Position numbers and translations under genes: made by a program
In this document: one piece after another, positions 54,370-62,949 of the stretch
How positions within the stretch are numbered: position 1 is the stretch's first letter
Layout: the number at the start of each line of letters is the position of its first letter
Notes under the pieces: generated by a model
Seen by the model: only the letters and a program-made list of their open reading frames with translations
What the model was told of the DNA's origin: nothing
The model's database searches: none
From: Microbulbifer agarilyticus
Lineage (GTDB): Bacteria; Pseudomonadota; Gammaproteobacteria; Pseudomonadales; Cellvibrionaceae
DNA: 64,000 nt
Assembly: GCF_001999945.1 (NCBI RefSeq)
Contig: NZ_CP019650.1
Span: forward strand, 3,901,501-3,965,500
Direction: 5' to 3'

Positions 54370-55767
54370 ATGTTCACCCCCAAAATGCTGACCAGCCTTC
54401 TCGGCGTGGCAGCACTCACCGCACTGCCGCTGATGGGACTCAGCCAGGGCGACTCCGAAGAACGCGTATCGCTGGAGGCAGAATCCCGCCTGCCGCTGGA
54501 AGACCTGCGCAGCTTTGCCAAGGTGTTCGAGCAGATTCGCCGCGGTTATGTGAAAGAAGTCGATGACAGCACTCTGCTGGAGTTTGCCATCAAGGGCATG
54601 CTGCAGGGGCTGGACCCACACTCCTCCTATCTCGACAGCCGTTCGTTTACCGACTTGCAGGCTAACACCACCGGCGAATTCGCCGGCCTTGGTATCGAGG
54701 TAGGGGTCGAGGATGACTACATCACCATCATTACCCCTATGGACGACACCCCTGCGGAACGCGCCGGATTGCGCGCCGGGGATGTGATCCTGCGCCTCGC
54801 GGGCAAATCCATGCGCGGCGTAAGCCTGGACGATGCAGTGGAACAGATGCGTGGCCCGGTGGGCTCTTCCGTAACCCTGACCATCGGCCGCAAGGGACAC
54901 AAGCAGCCATTCGACGTGACACTGAAGCGCGACAAGGTACGCGTGTACAGTGTGCGCGGCGAGATGCTGGAAGACGGCTACGGTTATCTCCGCATCAGTC
55001 AGTTCCAGCTGGACACCGGCGGCGACCTGATGCGCGCGATGAAAAAACTCGACAAAAAGGGCGAACTGAAAGGCCTGATACTCGACCTGCGCAATAACCC
55101 CGGCGGCGTGTTGCAGTCTTCCGTCGAGGTGGTGGATGCGTTTCTGGAAGAGGGACTGGTGGTCTATACCGAAGGCCGCAATGACGCGTCCAATCTGCGT
55201 TACTCCGCAAGCCCGGGCGATGTGACCAAGGGCGCACCGTTAGTAGTCCTGATCAACGACGGCTCCGCCTCCGCCGCGGAAATTGTGGCCGGCGCACTGC
55301 AGGACCACCGCCGCGCGGTAGTGATGGGTACCGACAGCTTTGGCAAAGGCTCGGTACAGACGGTTATTCCGATCAACGATGACCGTGCCATCAAACTCAC
55401 CACCGCGCTCTACTTCACCCCCAAAGGCCGTTCTATTCAGGCCCAGGGCATCAAGCCGGACATTACCGTGGAACGGGTACAGATCACTCGCATGGAAGGG
55501 CGCTCACGCTCGACCGAAGCGGATCTGGCGGGCCACCTGGACAATGGCAACGGCGGTAAGGAAAGCGGTTCCCAGGATCGCAAACGGGCCAAGGCTGAAA
55601 AAGAAGACTGGTACAGTCGCGACAATCAGGTATTCGAGGCACTAAATGTGCTGAAGGGCCTGAACCTGTATGTGCGCCGCACACCAGTCGACCGCGATGC
55701 GGACCAGGCCACCGCCGAGGCGGAGCCCAAGGACAAGGTTGCTCAGGTTAATCCGGAAGATCTGTAG
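54370..55767 (+). CDS. ctpA: C-terminal processing peptidase, S41 family
   Basis: A 465-residue periplasmic tail-specific protease. N-terminal membrane/signal segment (MLTSLLGVAALTALPLMG), a PDZ domain at about 95-180 (GLGIEVGVEDDYITII, ERAGLRAGDVILRLAG), and the S41 core with the Ser-Lys dyad S301 (NDGSASAAE) and K326 (SFGKGSVQ), separated by 25 residues as in Prc. The charged C terminus (about 395-465) is poorly conserved. ATG 54370 has AAGGA upstream; GTG 54361 is too close to it. It is third in a gpmI-envC-ctpA row, as in Pseudomonas. Confidence 0.93.
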   Translation: MFTPKMLTSLLGVAALTALPLMGLSQGDSEERVSLEAESRLPLEDLRSFAKVFEQIRRGYVKEVDDSTLLEFAIKGMLQGLDPHSSYLDSRSFTDLQANTTGEFAGLGIEVGVEDDYITIITPMDDTPAERAGLRAGDVILRLAGKSMRGVSLDDAVEQMRGPVGSSVTLTIGRKGHKQPFDVTLKRDKVRVYSVRGEMLEDGYGYLRISQFQLDTGGDLMRAMKKLDKKGELKGLILDLRNNPGGVLQSSVEVVDAFLEEGLVVYTEGRNDASNLRYSASPGDVTKGAPLVVLINDGSASAAEIVAGALQDHRRAVVMGTDSFGKGSVQTVIPINDDRAIKLTTALYFTPKGRSIQAQGIKPDITVERVQITRMEGRSRSTEADLAGHLDNGNGGKESGSQDRKRAKAEKEDWYSRDNQVFEALNVLKGLNLYVRRTPVDRDADQATAEAEPKDKVAQVNPEDL

Positions 55768-56036
55768 AGCGATTTTCCATAAGGGTCTTGGGAGAAAGAC
55801 TCAAGAGAAAGACTCAGAAGAAAAACTCAAGAGAACTGTATATACCTGAAAAGTTCTGCCAAACAACGGTTCTGAAAATTAAACCGGCGCCCCTGCGATT
55901 TGATGCGGCTACCCAGTAGCTAAACTTATTTCAGGAACGCCGGTTTTCTATTTTGGATGGCTCTGTCAGTGGACGTCCGTTGCGGACTTGTGCTGAACCT
56001 GCGCCTTCCAGGCCGCAAAGTAGTAACGAGGTAGTT

Positions 56037-56279
56037 ATGCAGTATCGTAGTGGCGAGCAGGACACCCCTATACCCGTACGCTCAGACCGTTTTTACAAGC
56101 TCGGTGACGATTGGTATTTCAATGTGCGTGGCGGCAAGGCATTTGGACCCTTCCGCTGTAAAGAGGAAGCGGAAAAAGCGCTGGATGAATTTCTGAACCC
56201 GGCGCAGGACTACACGGGCAACGTCCGCCCATTCGGCAGCCTGCGCGCGCGGCGCTGGCGTCGCAACCACAAGCTCTGA
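56037..56279 (+). CDS. Small DUF6316-like protein
   Basis: An 80-residue protein: PVRSDRFYKLGDDWYFNVRGG, AFGPFRCKEEAEKALDEFL and a basic end (RARRWRRNHKL). This pattern matches the DUF6316 family of small gammaproteobacterial proteins of unknown function. GAGGT lies just before ATG 56037; the open frame further upstream has no support. It is convergent with hisF, separated by a bidirectional terminator. The 269 bp upstream contain only short AAGACTCAAGAGAAAGACTC-type direct repeats near 55795-55830. Confidence 0.75.
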   Translation: MQYRSGEQDTPIPVRSDRFYKLGDDWYFNVRGGKAFGPFRCKEEAEKALDEFLNPAQDYTGNVRPFGSLRARRWRRNHKL

Positions 56280-56310
56280 GCACGAGCTTTGCGCAACACC
56301 ATGGCCAAAT

Positions 56311-56349
56311 AAAAAAAGGGTCGCACCCCTGCGGGTGCGACCCTTTTTT
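56311..56349. terminator. Bidirectional terminator between the DUF6316 gene and hisF
   Basis: GGGTCGCACCC-CTGC-GGGTGCGACCC is flanked by A7 and T6, so it works both ways. Perfect 11 bp stem. Confidence 0.95.
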
Positions 56350-56365
56350 ATTCGACGGCGGCGAA

Positions 56366-57136
56366 CTACAGTCGCATTTCGATTCCCGCGTCCTGCATAA
56401 AGGCTTTGGCTTCGCCCACGGTATATTCACCGAAGTGGAAGATGCTCGCTGCGAGTACCGCATCAGCGCCACCCTGCAACACGCCGTCTGCCAGGTGCTG
56501 CAGATTACCCACACCACCGGAGGCAATCACCGGTACTGACACGGCATCGGAAATTGCGCGGGTCAGCGCCAGGTCAAAGCCGTTTTTAGTGCCGTCTCTG
56601 TCCATGCTGGTCAGCAGGATTTCGCCGGCGCCGTAGCTGTCCATTTTCTTCGCCCACTCCACCGCGTCGATACCGGTGGGCTTGCGTCCGCCATGGGTAA
56701 AGATTTCCCATTTAGGCTCCTTGTCATTACCCACCTGCTTGGCATCAATCGCGACGACGATGCACTGGCTGCCGAAGCGGTCGGCGGCTTCACGCACGAA
56801 GTCCGGATTGAATACCGCGGCGGAATTGATCGCGGTTTTATCCGCTCCGGCGTTCAGCAGGTTGCGGATGTCCTGCAGCTCGCGCACGCCACCGCCAACG
56901 GTCAGCGGGATAAACACTTCCGTAGCCATTTTCTCCACGGTGTGCAGGGTGGTATCGCGCCCTTCATGGGTGGCGGTAATATCGAGGAAGGTGACTTCGT
57001 CGGCACCGGCTTCGTTGTAGCGACGGGCGACTTCTACCGGGTCACCGGCATCGCGGATGTCGACAAAGTTAACGCCTTTGACGACGCGACCGGCGTCGAC
57101 GTCGAGACAGGGGATAATGCGTTTGGCGAGGCCCAT
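56366..57136 (-). CDS. hisF: Imidazole glycerol phosphate synthase, cyclase subunit
   Basis: A 256-residue (beta-alpha)8 barrel. It uses ammonia from HisH to make imidazole glycerol phosphate and AICAR. The catalytic aspartates are in [15 protein letters not shown] and [13 protein letters not shown]; phosphate loops TVGGGV and IASGGVG are intact. ATG 57136 is the family start; residues encoded further upstream are unrelated. Last gene of hisB-hisH-hisA-hisF, 17 bp after hisA. Confidence 0.97.
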   Translation of the reverse strand: MGLAKRIIPCLDVDAGRVVKGVNFVDIRDAGDPVEVARRYNEAGADEVTFLDITATHEGRDTTLHTVEKMATEVFIPLTVGGGVRELQDIRNLLNAGADKTAINSAAVFNPDFVREAADRFGSQCIVVAIDAKQVGNDKEPKWEIFTHGGRKPTGIDAVEWAKKMDSYGAGEILLTSMDRDGTKNGFDLALTRAISDAVSVPVIASGGVGNLQHLADGVLQGGADAVLAASIFHFGEYTVGEAKAFMQDAGIEMRL

Positions 57137-57153
57137 GGTCGGTTCCCGATAAG

Positions 57154-57897
57154 TTATTTGGTCCAGTTGTCGCACAGTTCCTGTGCTTTGCGCAGGTCGA
57201 GCTTGTCTTCGTAGATGGCTCGGCCAGTAATGGCACCGAAGATTTCGGTTTTGTCGTCGCCGGCTTTCAGCAGTTGTTCGATATCTTCGATGCAGCTGAC
57301 ACCGCCGGAGGCGATGATGGGAATCTGCACGGCGCGGGCGAGATCCATGGTGGATTCGAGGTTCACGCCCTGCATCATGCCGTCGCGGGCGATGTCGGTG
57401 TAGACGATGGCGCTCACGCCACAGTCCTGGAACTGCTTGGCCAGTTCGGTGGCCTGCACGTCGGAGACTTCGGCCCAACCTTCGGTGGCAACGAGGCCAT
57501 CTTTGGCGTCGAGGCCGACGATGATGTGGCCTTCAAATTCGCGGCAGGCTTCTTTTACCAGCTTGGGGTTCTTTACGGCGGCGGTGCCAATGATGGTCCA
57601 GCTGACGCCCGCTTCCAGATACCATTCAATGGTTTTGAGGTCGCGGATGCCGCCACCGATCTGGATGGGGAATTGCGGGAACTGGCGGGCGATGGCGTTG
57701 ACGGCGTCGCCGTTAACGGGGTTGCCGGCAAAGGCGCCATTGAGGTCGACGATATGCAGGCGTTTGGCACCTTGGCCGAGCCAGTGTTCGGCGGTGGCAA
57801 CCGGGTCGTCGGAGAAAACGGTAGCGTCTTCCATTTCACCTTGGCGCAGGCGCACGCACTGGCCGTCTTTCAGATCAATGGCTGGGATTACGATCAT
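57154..57897 (-). CDS. hisA: Phosphoribosylformimino-5-aminoimidazole carboxamide ribotide isomerase
   Basis: A 247-residue barrel isomerase (ProFAR to PRFAR) of histidine synthesis. The catalytic aspartates are in [14 protein letters not shown] and [20 protein letters not shown] and IASGGVS bind phosphate. ATG 57897 is chosen with AGGA about 10 nt upstream; GTG 57906 is an alternative. It is separated from hisH by 213 bp that include repeat copy G, unusual inside a tight operon. Confidence 0.96.
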   Translation of the reverse strand: MIVIPAIDLKDGQCVRLRQGEMEDATVFSDDPVATAEHWLGQGAKRLHIVDLNGAFAGNPVNGDAVNAIARQFPQFPIQIGGGIRDLKTIEWYLEAGVSWTIIGTAAVKNPKLVKEACREFEGHIIVGLDAKDGLVATEGWAEVSDVQATELAKQFQDCGVSAIVYTDIARDGMMQGVNLESTMDLARAVQIPIIASGGVSCIEDIEQLLKAGDDKTEIFGAITGRAIYEDKLDLRKAQELCDNWTK

Positions 57898-57955
57898 TGA
57901 ATTCACTTCCTGTTGATTGACCCGGGCCCGCCTCGTTCTGAATTGGCCCGGTGGC

Positions 57956-58067
57956 GGCGGATCACCTGGTGCAGGATTTCAAAACCGCTGTGAATACATC
58001 CCTGTAAGCTGCGTCGGCAACATCCCTGTTGCCGACGCTTTTGAAATCCTGCACCAGATGCTCCGCC
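57956..58067 (-). repeat. Folded intergenic repeat, copy G, inside the his operon
   Basis: A 112 bp element, sense strand minus, the same as the his genes. Arms 57956-57984 and 58039-58067 pair over 29 nt with one U.G and one G.A. Inner hairpin: perfect 11 bp stem GCGTCGGCAAC with its complement and loop AGGGAT. Second hairpin TAC-AGGGAT-GTA, so UACAGGGAUGU is read. GTGGC (57951-57955) abuts the arm. It should be transcribed between hisH and hisA. Confidence 0.9.
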
Positions 58068-58110
58068 TTCGCATCTAGTTATGTACTTCGTTAGCAATTA
58101 CCGCGGGCTA

Positions 58111-58755
58111 TTAAGCAACACCGTTCCAGCCAACAAAATTTTTCAGCAACTGCATACCCGCATCCGCACTTTTTTCAGGGTGGAACTGGGTAGCGAAAAT
58201 ATTGTTCTTGGTAACCGCAGCCGCAAAGGGCACACCGTAATCGGTCTGGCCGGCAACGGCATCGTTGTTTTCGGCGGGCACATAGTAGCTGTGCACAAAG
58301 TAGAAGCGGCTACCGCTTTCAATACCATTCCACATGGGGTGGTCGATGGTCGGCTTTACGCGGTTCCAGCCCATGTGTGGGACTTTCAAACGTTCGCCGT
58401 TTTCGTGCAGGTCCGTGCCGAAGAATTTCACCGGTTGCGGGAAGATACTCAGGCAGTCGACGCCGCCGTTCTCTTCGCTCTGCGACATCATGATCTGCAT
58501 GCCCACGCAGATACCCAGAATGGGCATGCCAGATTCGATGCTCTGGTTCAGCAGCGGCACGAAGCCCGGGCGGATGAAGCCTTCCATACAATCGCGGATG
58601 GCGCCTACGCCGGGAACGATCAGACGGTCAGCGCCTTCGGCTTTTTCCGGTGTAGTGGCGAGGACGACCTGGTCATCGGGTGCGACCTTTTGCAGTGCAC
58701 TGGCCACGGAGTGGAGGTTGCCCATGCCGTAGTCAAGGACGACGATCTTTTGCAT
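58111..58755 (-). CDS. hisH: Imidazole glycerol phosphate synthase, glutaminase subunit
   Basis: A 214-residue class I glutamine amidotransferase that supplies ammonia to HisF. N terminus VVLDYGMGNLHSV, nucleophile Cys in GICVGMQIM, and the His-x-Glu pair in FATQFHPEKS. Length and motifs are normal. It begins 18 bp after hisB and is followed by repeat copy G before hisA. Confidence 0.97.
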   Translation of the reverse strand: MQKIVVLDYGMGNLHSVASALQKVAPDDQVVLATTPEKAEGADRLIVPGVGAIRDCMEGFIRPGFVPLLNQSIESGMPILGICVGMQIMMSQSEENGGVDCLSIFPQPVKFFGTDLHENGERLKVPHMGWNRVKPTIDHPMWNGIESGSRFYFVHSYYVPAENNDAVAGQTDYGVPFAAAVTKNNIFATQFHPEKSADAGMQLLKNFVGWNGVA

Positions 58756-58773
58756 CTTGAGCAGTCTCCTGGC

Positions 58774-59361
58774 TTACAGCACGCCCTTGGTGGAGGGCAT
58801 GGCGCCTTCCATGCGCGGGTCCGGGGTCAGGGCCATACGCAGGGCGCGGCCGAAGGCCTTGAATACGGTCTCGATCTGGTGGTGGGCATTGAAGCCGCGG
58901 ATGCAGTCGATGTGCAGGGTCACCAGCGCGTGGTTTACGAAGCCCTGGAAGAATTCGTAGAACAGCTCGGTATCGAAGTTGCCGATGCGCTTCTGGGTGA
59001 AGGGCACGTTCATGGTGAGACCCGGGCGGCCGGAGAAGTCGATGACCACGCGGCTCAGAGCTTCGTCCAGCGGGACGTAAGCGTGGCCGTAGCGGGTCAT
59101 GCCTTTCTTGTCGCCGATGGCCTGGTTGATGGCCTTGCCGATGGTGATGCCGATATCTTCCACGGTGTGGTGGTCGTCGATGTGCACGTCGCCGTCACAG
59201 GTGATGTCCAGGTCGATCATGCCGTGGCGGGCAATCTGGTCCATCATGTGCTCGAGGAATGGAACGCCGGTGTTGAATTTGCCGGTACCTTTGCCGTCGA
59301 GGTTGAGGCTGACCTGGATCTTGGTTTCCAGAGTGTCACGGTTGACGCTGGCGGTGCGCAT
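58774..59361 (-). CDS. hisB: Imidazoleglycerol-phosphate dehydratase
   Basis: A 195-residue monofunctional dehydratase, without the N-terminal phosphatase domain that E. coli HisB has. The manganese motifs [11 protein letters not shown] and [12 protein letters not shown], and [16 protein letters not shown], are intact. AAGGATG precedes ATG 59361. First gene of hisBHAF. No histidine-rich leader peptide or attenuator is seen in the 150 bp upstream. Confidence 0.96.
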   Translation of the reverse strand: MRTASVNRDTLETKIQVSLNLDGKGTGKFNTGVPFLEHMMDQIARHGMIDLDITCDGDVHIDDHHTVEDIGITIGKAINQAIGDKKGMTRYGHAYVPLDEALSRVVIDFSGRPGLTMNVPFTQKRIGNFDTELFYEFFQGFVNHALVTLHIDCIRGFNAHHQIETVFKAFGRALRMALTPDPRMEGAMPSTKGVL

Positions 59362-59514
59362 AGGGACTACATCCTTTATTGCGAGGTGGGGATGACCCGC
59401 TCGGCCGGCCCCAGAGGATAGATGGCGCGGATTATACGCCCAAATGAGGCGAAATTTGGGGGATAGTCTCAGATGTAACTTGATTCACCCCAAAGATCAA
59501 ATATCATACGCGGC

Positions 59515-59805
59515 ATGAACCTATGTCCCCGCCACAAGACCCCCGTCTGGGTCAGCCTATGCCTGCTGTTTGCGCTGATACTCGCGCAACCGGTAGCGGC
59601 GGAGCATATTCACATCGAAGATCGCGCGCACCAGCTGTGCGACCTGTCTAACAATCACGCCCCCGCCCTCGGCGGTAGTGATTTCACTTTTGTTTCTGAC
59701 GACCTCGCACCGCTTTATATTGAGCAGCAGGCCCCAGCAGCACTCGACTGCCAACCGGAACGTCAGTCCGCCCGCGGGCCGCCCGCAATCCTGTCTCTTA
59801 GCTGA
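59515..59805 (+). CDS. Small exported protein upstream of the ZnuD-like receptor
   Basis: A 96-residue protein with a signal peptide ending QPVAA. The mature part is short: EHIHIEDRAHQLCDLSNNHAP holds three His and a Cys, and a second Cys lies in ALDCQPE. It resembles small metal-associated periplasmic proteins found next to metal-responsive receptors, but I cannot name a family. The receptor gene starts 113 bp downstream; co-regulation is likely. A Zur box was looked for upstream and not convincingly found. Confidence 0.6.
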   Translation: MNLCPRHKTPVWVSLCLLFALILAQPVAAEHIHIEDRAHQLCDLSNNHAPALGGSDFTFVSDDLAPLYIEQQAPAALDCQPERQSARGPPAILSLS

Positions 59806-59918
59806 TCTCTCTGTTGCCAAGCCGCCGTTACCTGGCCGCCGGGCGACCTAATAACGCTTATTTTTCGGGTGCCGGCCTCTTGGGTGGCCGCTGCCTGTGT
59901 TCGACAGGATAAAAAACA

Positions 59919-62165
59919 ATGTACCGAGTAAACACTCTGGCGCTGGCCGTTGCCTGCGCGCTGTCTTCTGCTGCCTACGCTCAAAACGACACTGACAACA
60001 ACGAAAACCTGGAACTGGTGAATGTCACCGTTTCCCCACTGGCCAAGCCTGCCGATGTGGTCGCCGCCCCGGTTTCTATCCTCACTGGTGAAGAACTGCG
60101 CCAGCAGGCCGCCGGCACCCTGGGCCAGACTCTGGCCAACCAGCTGGGCGTCGCCAACGCCTCCTTTGGTAGTGGCGTTGGCCTACCGGTAATCCGCGGC
60201 CAGAGCGCCAACCGCGTACGCGTACTGAGCGACAACCTGGACGTATCCGACACCTCCAACACCTCATCTGACCACGCCGCCAGTATCGAACCCCTGCTGG
60301 CCCAACGCATTGAAATCCTGCGCGGCCCGGCTGCCCTGCGTTACGGCAGCGGCGCCATCGGCGGGGTGGTGAACGTGCTCGACGGCCGTATCCCCAGCGA
60401 AGTACCGGAAGAAGTAGAAGGTGCTTTTGAGCTGCGTCACGACAGCGGCAACAGCCAGGATGCCGGTGTTTTTCGCCTAAGCGGTGGGACCGAGCGCCTG
60501 AACGGTGGCGCGGGCCAGCTGGCCTGGTACCTGGACGGCGTGTATCGCGAGAACGGCAACACCCAGATCCCGGGCGAAGCCATCGTGCATCACGAAGAAC
60601 ATGAAGAGCACGCCGACGAAATGGCCGGCGAAGCCCATGAAGAGCACGAGGAAGAATTCAACACCGACGGTTTCGTGGGTAACACCAATGCACGCGCCAG
60701 CAGCTACAGCGGCGGCCTGTCCTGGATCACCGACACCGGTTTTGTGGGCTTCTCCGTAAACCAGCTGGACAACAACTACGGTATCCCGCTGGGCGCACAT
60801 GAACACCACCACCACGAAGAAGAGCATGAAGGTGAAGAGCTCGCCGAAGAGCATGAAGAACACGAAGAGGGCGCAGAAGCCGTACGCATCGCCCTGCAGC
60901 AAACCCGCTACGACCTGAAGGGTGAGCATCGCTTCAACAGCGAATACTGGGAAAAGCTCAGTGTGCGTCTGGGCTACAACGACTACGAGCACGTTGAGCT
61001 GGAAGAAGGCGTCGAAGGCACCCGTTTCACCAATAAGGCCTGGGAAACCCGCGTAGAAGTGACCCACGACAACGGTGGCCTGTGGCGCGGTGCTTACGGT
61101 CTACAACTGAGCGACAAAGACTTTGCCGCGGTAGGCGAAGAAGCGTTTGTTCAGCCGAGCAAAACTCAGAGCATCGGCGTGTTCACTATGAAAGAACGCA
61201 CCTGGGGCGACTGGCACCTGGATCTGGGCGGCCGTCTAGAACAGGTCACCATGGACCCGCAGGAAGGTGCATCCCAGGACTTCAACCTGTTGGGCCTCAG
61301 CGGCACGATCCAGTACTTCCTGGCCGAGCACCAGCACCTGAGCTTTGGCCTGACCCATGCCGAGCGCGCACCGGTGGCCGAAGAGCTGTTCGCCGATGGT
61401 GAGCACCTTGCGGAAGCACGTTTCCTCGAAGGCGAAGAAGACCTCGATAAAGAGAACTCCTTCAACCTGGAGCTGGGTTACCACCACCACAACGAAGGCG
61501 CCTCCGGCTGGCACGCGCTGCAGGTGGAAGCCAACCTGTTCTACAACCGTGTGAGCGATTACATCTACGCCGCCAATACCGGTGAGTTCTTCGAAGAAGG
61601 TCACGAAGAGGGCGAAGTACACCTCGAAGAGGAGCACGAAGAAGAAGGTCTGGCGATTTACGGCTACACCAACCGCGATGCGGTCTTCTACGGTGCGGAA
61701 GCTTCCGTGCGCTACCCGTTCGCCGGCGGCCACTACGTAGAGCTGTTCGGTGACAGCGTGCGCGCCAGCTTCACCAGCGACCTCGAACTGCACCACGAGG
61801 AAGAGGAAGAAGAAGGCCACGAGCACGAAGAGATCGTCGACAACAGCCGTGCGGTTCCACGTATGCCGCCGCTGCGTGTTGGCCTGGCCTTCGGTGGCAA
61901 CTACGACCAGTGGAACTGGCAGCTGCGCACCACCAAAGCGTCTGCACAGGAACGTGCCGGTGCCTTTGAAGAGGGAACCGAGGGCTACACTCGCATGGAC
62001 CTGACCGCGCGTTACAACCTGAACATCGGCGGCAACGATGCCGTTCTGTTCGCCAGCGCGCGCAACCTGCTGGACGAAGAGATTCGTCAGTCCACTTCTC
62101 TGCTGCGCGACTTTGCCCCAGAAGCCGGACGCAGTGTTGAAGCGGGCGTACGCTTCCAGTTCTAA
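59919..62165 (+). CDS. ZnuD-like TonB-dependent zinc receptor
   Basis: A 748-residue outer-membrane receptor. The signal peptide ends AAYAQ; ELVNVTVSPLAKP is the TonB-box region; the plug has RGQSANRVRVLSDNLDVSD and LAQRIEILRGPAALRYGSGAIGG (key blocks EILRGPAAL and GSGAIGG). The barrel ends in RFQF. Four extracellular stretches are very rich in His and Glu: about 224-246, 294-316, 562-580 and 625-640. This is the hallmark of ZnuD-type zinc receptors, here with unusually acidic loops. The small His/Cys protein gene lies upstream and a strong terminator follows. Confidence 0.9.
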   Translation: MYRVNTLALAVACALSSAAYAQNDTDNNENLELVNVTVSPLAKPADVVAAPVSILTGEELRQQAAGTLGQTLANQLGVANASFGSGVGLPVIRGQSANRVRVLSDNLDVSDTSNTSSDHAASIEPLLAQRIEILRGPAALRYGSGAIGGVVNVLDGRIPSEVPEEVEGAFELRHDSGNSQDAGVFRLSGGTERLNGGAGQLAWYLDGVYRENGNTQIPGEAIVHHEEHEEHADEMAGEAHEEHEEEFNTDGFVGNTNARASSYSGGLSWITDTGFVGFSVNQLDNNYGIPLGAHEHHHHEEEHEGEELAEEHEEHEEGAEAVRIALQQTRYDLKGEHRFNSEYWEKLSVRLGYNDYEHVELEEGVEGTRFTNKAWETRVEVTHDNGGLWRGAYGLQLSDKDFAAVGEEAFVQPSKTQSIGVFTMKERTWGDWHLDLGGRLEQVTMDPQEGASQDFNLLGLSGTIQYFLAEHQHLSFGLTHAERAPVAEELFADGEHLAEARFLEGEEDLDKENSFNLELGYHHHNEGASGWHALQVEANLFYNRVSDYIYAANTGEFFEEGHEEGEVHLEEEHEEEGLAIYGYTNRDAVFYGAEASVRYPFAGGHYVELFGDSVRASFTSDLELHHEEEEEEGHEHEEIVDNSRAVPRMPPLRVGLAFGGNYDQWNWQLRTTKASAQERAGAFEEGTEGYTRMDLTARYNLNIGGNDAVLFASARNLLDEEIRQSTSLLRDFAPEAGRSVEAGVRFQF

Positions 62166-62222
62166 GCTGTAAGTTCTCAGCTCAGGACTGCGGCATACGC
62201 CGCAACCGAAGCACCATGAAAA

Positions 62223-62255
62223 ATGCCCAGCAGGGAAACCTGCTGGGCATTTTTA
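62223..62255 (+). terminator. Rho-independent terminator of the ZnuD-like gene
   Basis: ATGCCCAGCAGG-GAAA-CCTGCTGGGCAT followed by a T-rich tail. Perfect 12 bp stem with a GNRA-type loop, 58 bp after the stop. Confidence 0.95.
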
Positions 62256-62441
62256 TTTTACGGCAACTCAAATACCAAACCCACTCGCTTTACAACACCC
62301 AAAACGCTCAATGCAGTGCGAATAATTGGTTTTTTGCAGCACGTAAGTACCAGTTAAATTCCTTTTCAACACCACTCTCGACAAGCCCATTTTTCCGCTT
62401 TAAATTGTCCGCTCAAACAAAAAATCACGGACGAACAATCA

Positions 62442-62924
62442 GTGCAAAAAATTATTATCATTTTAACAATGGCGCTGATCATTCTTGCCTTACCCTGGCC
62501 CGGAGCTGCCATGTCGAACCTGAACCCACTTAAAGCGTGCACCTTCTCCGAAATGCAAATCTCGCTGTTCTTCGATGGTAAGCCGGCAACCGGCGCGAAA
62601 ATCACCCGCACGATTGAATGGCGCAAAGAGCACATTGATGAATTTACCGCCGATGGAAATGGACAGGTCACACTTCCTGCAGAGTTTGAAAATTACTACC
62701 TGAAATTTTTCCCGATGGAATTTGTTTCGGCACAGTTTCTGACCGTTCAATATGAAGGGAAGGAATACGAAATCTGGAACTACGCCAAGCGCAACACCGA
62801 ACTGAATAGCGAGATGGATGGTGAGCCGCTAAAACTATCCTGCGAACTCACTAGTGAATCCATAACAACGAGAGCCTTCGGGTCCATTCTTGGCACCCGC
62901 TGCACATTGCCACAAGAAAGCTAA
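62442..62924 (+). CDS. DUF6795-like exported protein next to a lipase gene
   Basis: A 160-residue protein. From GTG 62442 it has a signal peptide (IIIILTMALIILALPWPGAA); from ATG 62511 it would be cytoplasmic. The mature part, KACTFSEMQISLFFDGKPATG, FTADGNGQVTLPAEFE, EFVSAQFLTVQYEGKEYEIW and LNSEMDGEPLKLSCELTSE, follows the DUF6795 pattern as I remember it. The gene and about 250 bp upstream are clearly richer in A/T than the rest of the window. The lipase gene starts 25 bp downstream. An immunity or accessory role to that lipase is a guess from position. Confidence 0.6.
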   Translation: MQKIIIILTMALIILALPWPGAAMSNLNPLKACTFSEMQISLFFDGKPATGAKITRTIEWRKEHIDEFTADGNGQVTLPAEFENYYLKFFPMEFVSAQFLTVQYEGKEYEIWNYAKRNTELNSEMDGEPLKLSCELTSESITTRAFGSILGTRCTLPQES

Positions 62925-62949
62925 TAATTTATGTCGAAAAGGATTTCAC

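Noticed and set aside
58081..59421. A 446-codon plus-strand open frame opposite hisH-hisB
   Set aside because: Shadow frame of the two conserved his genes in high-GC sequence; composition and lack of any motif argue against it.
59445..59514. Zur box upstream of the small zinc-associated gene
   Set aside because: GATGTAACTTGATTC is only a partial half-site; no convincing palindrome.
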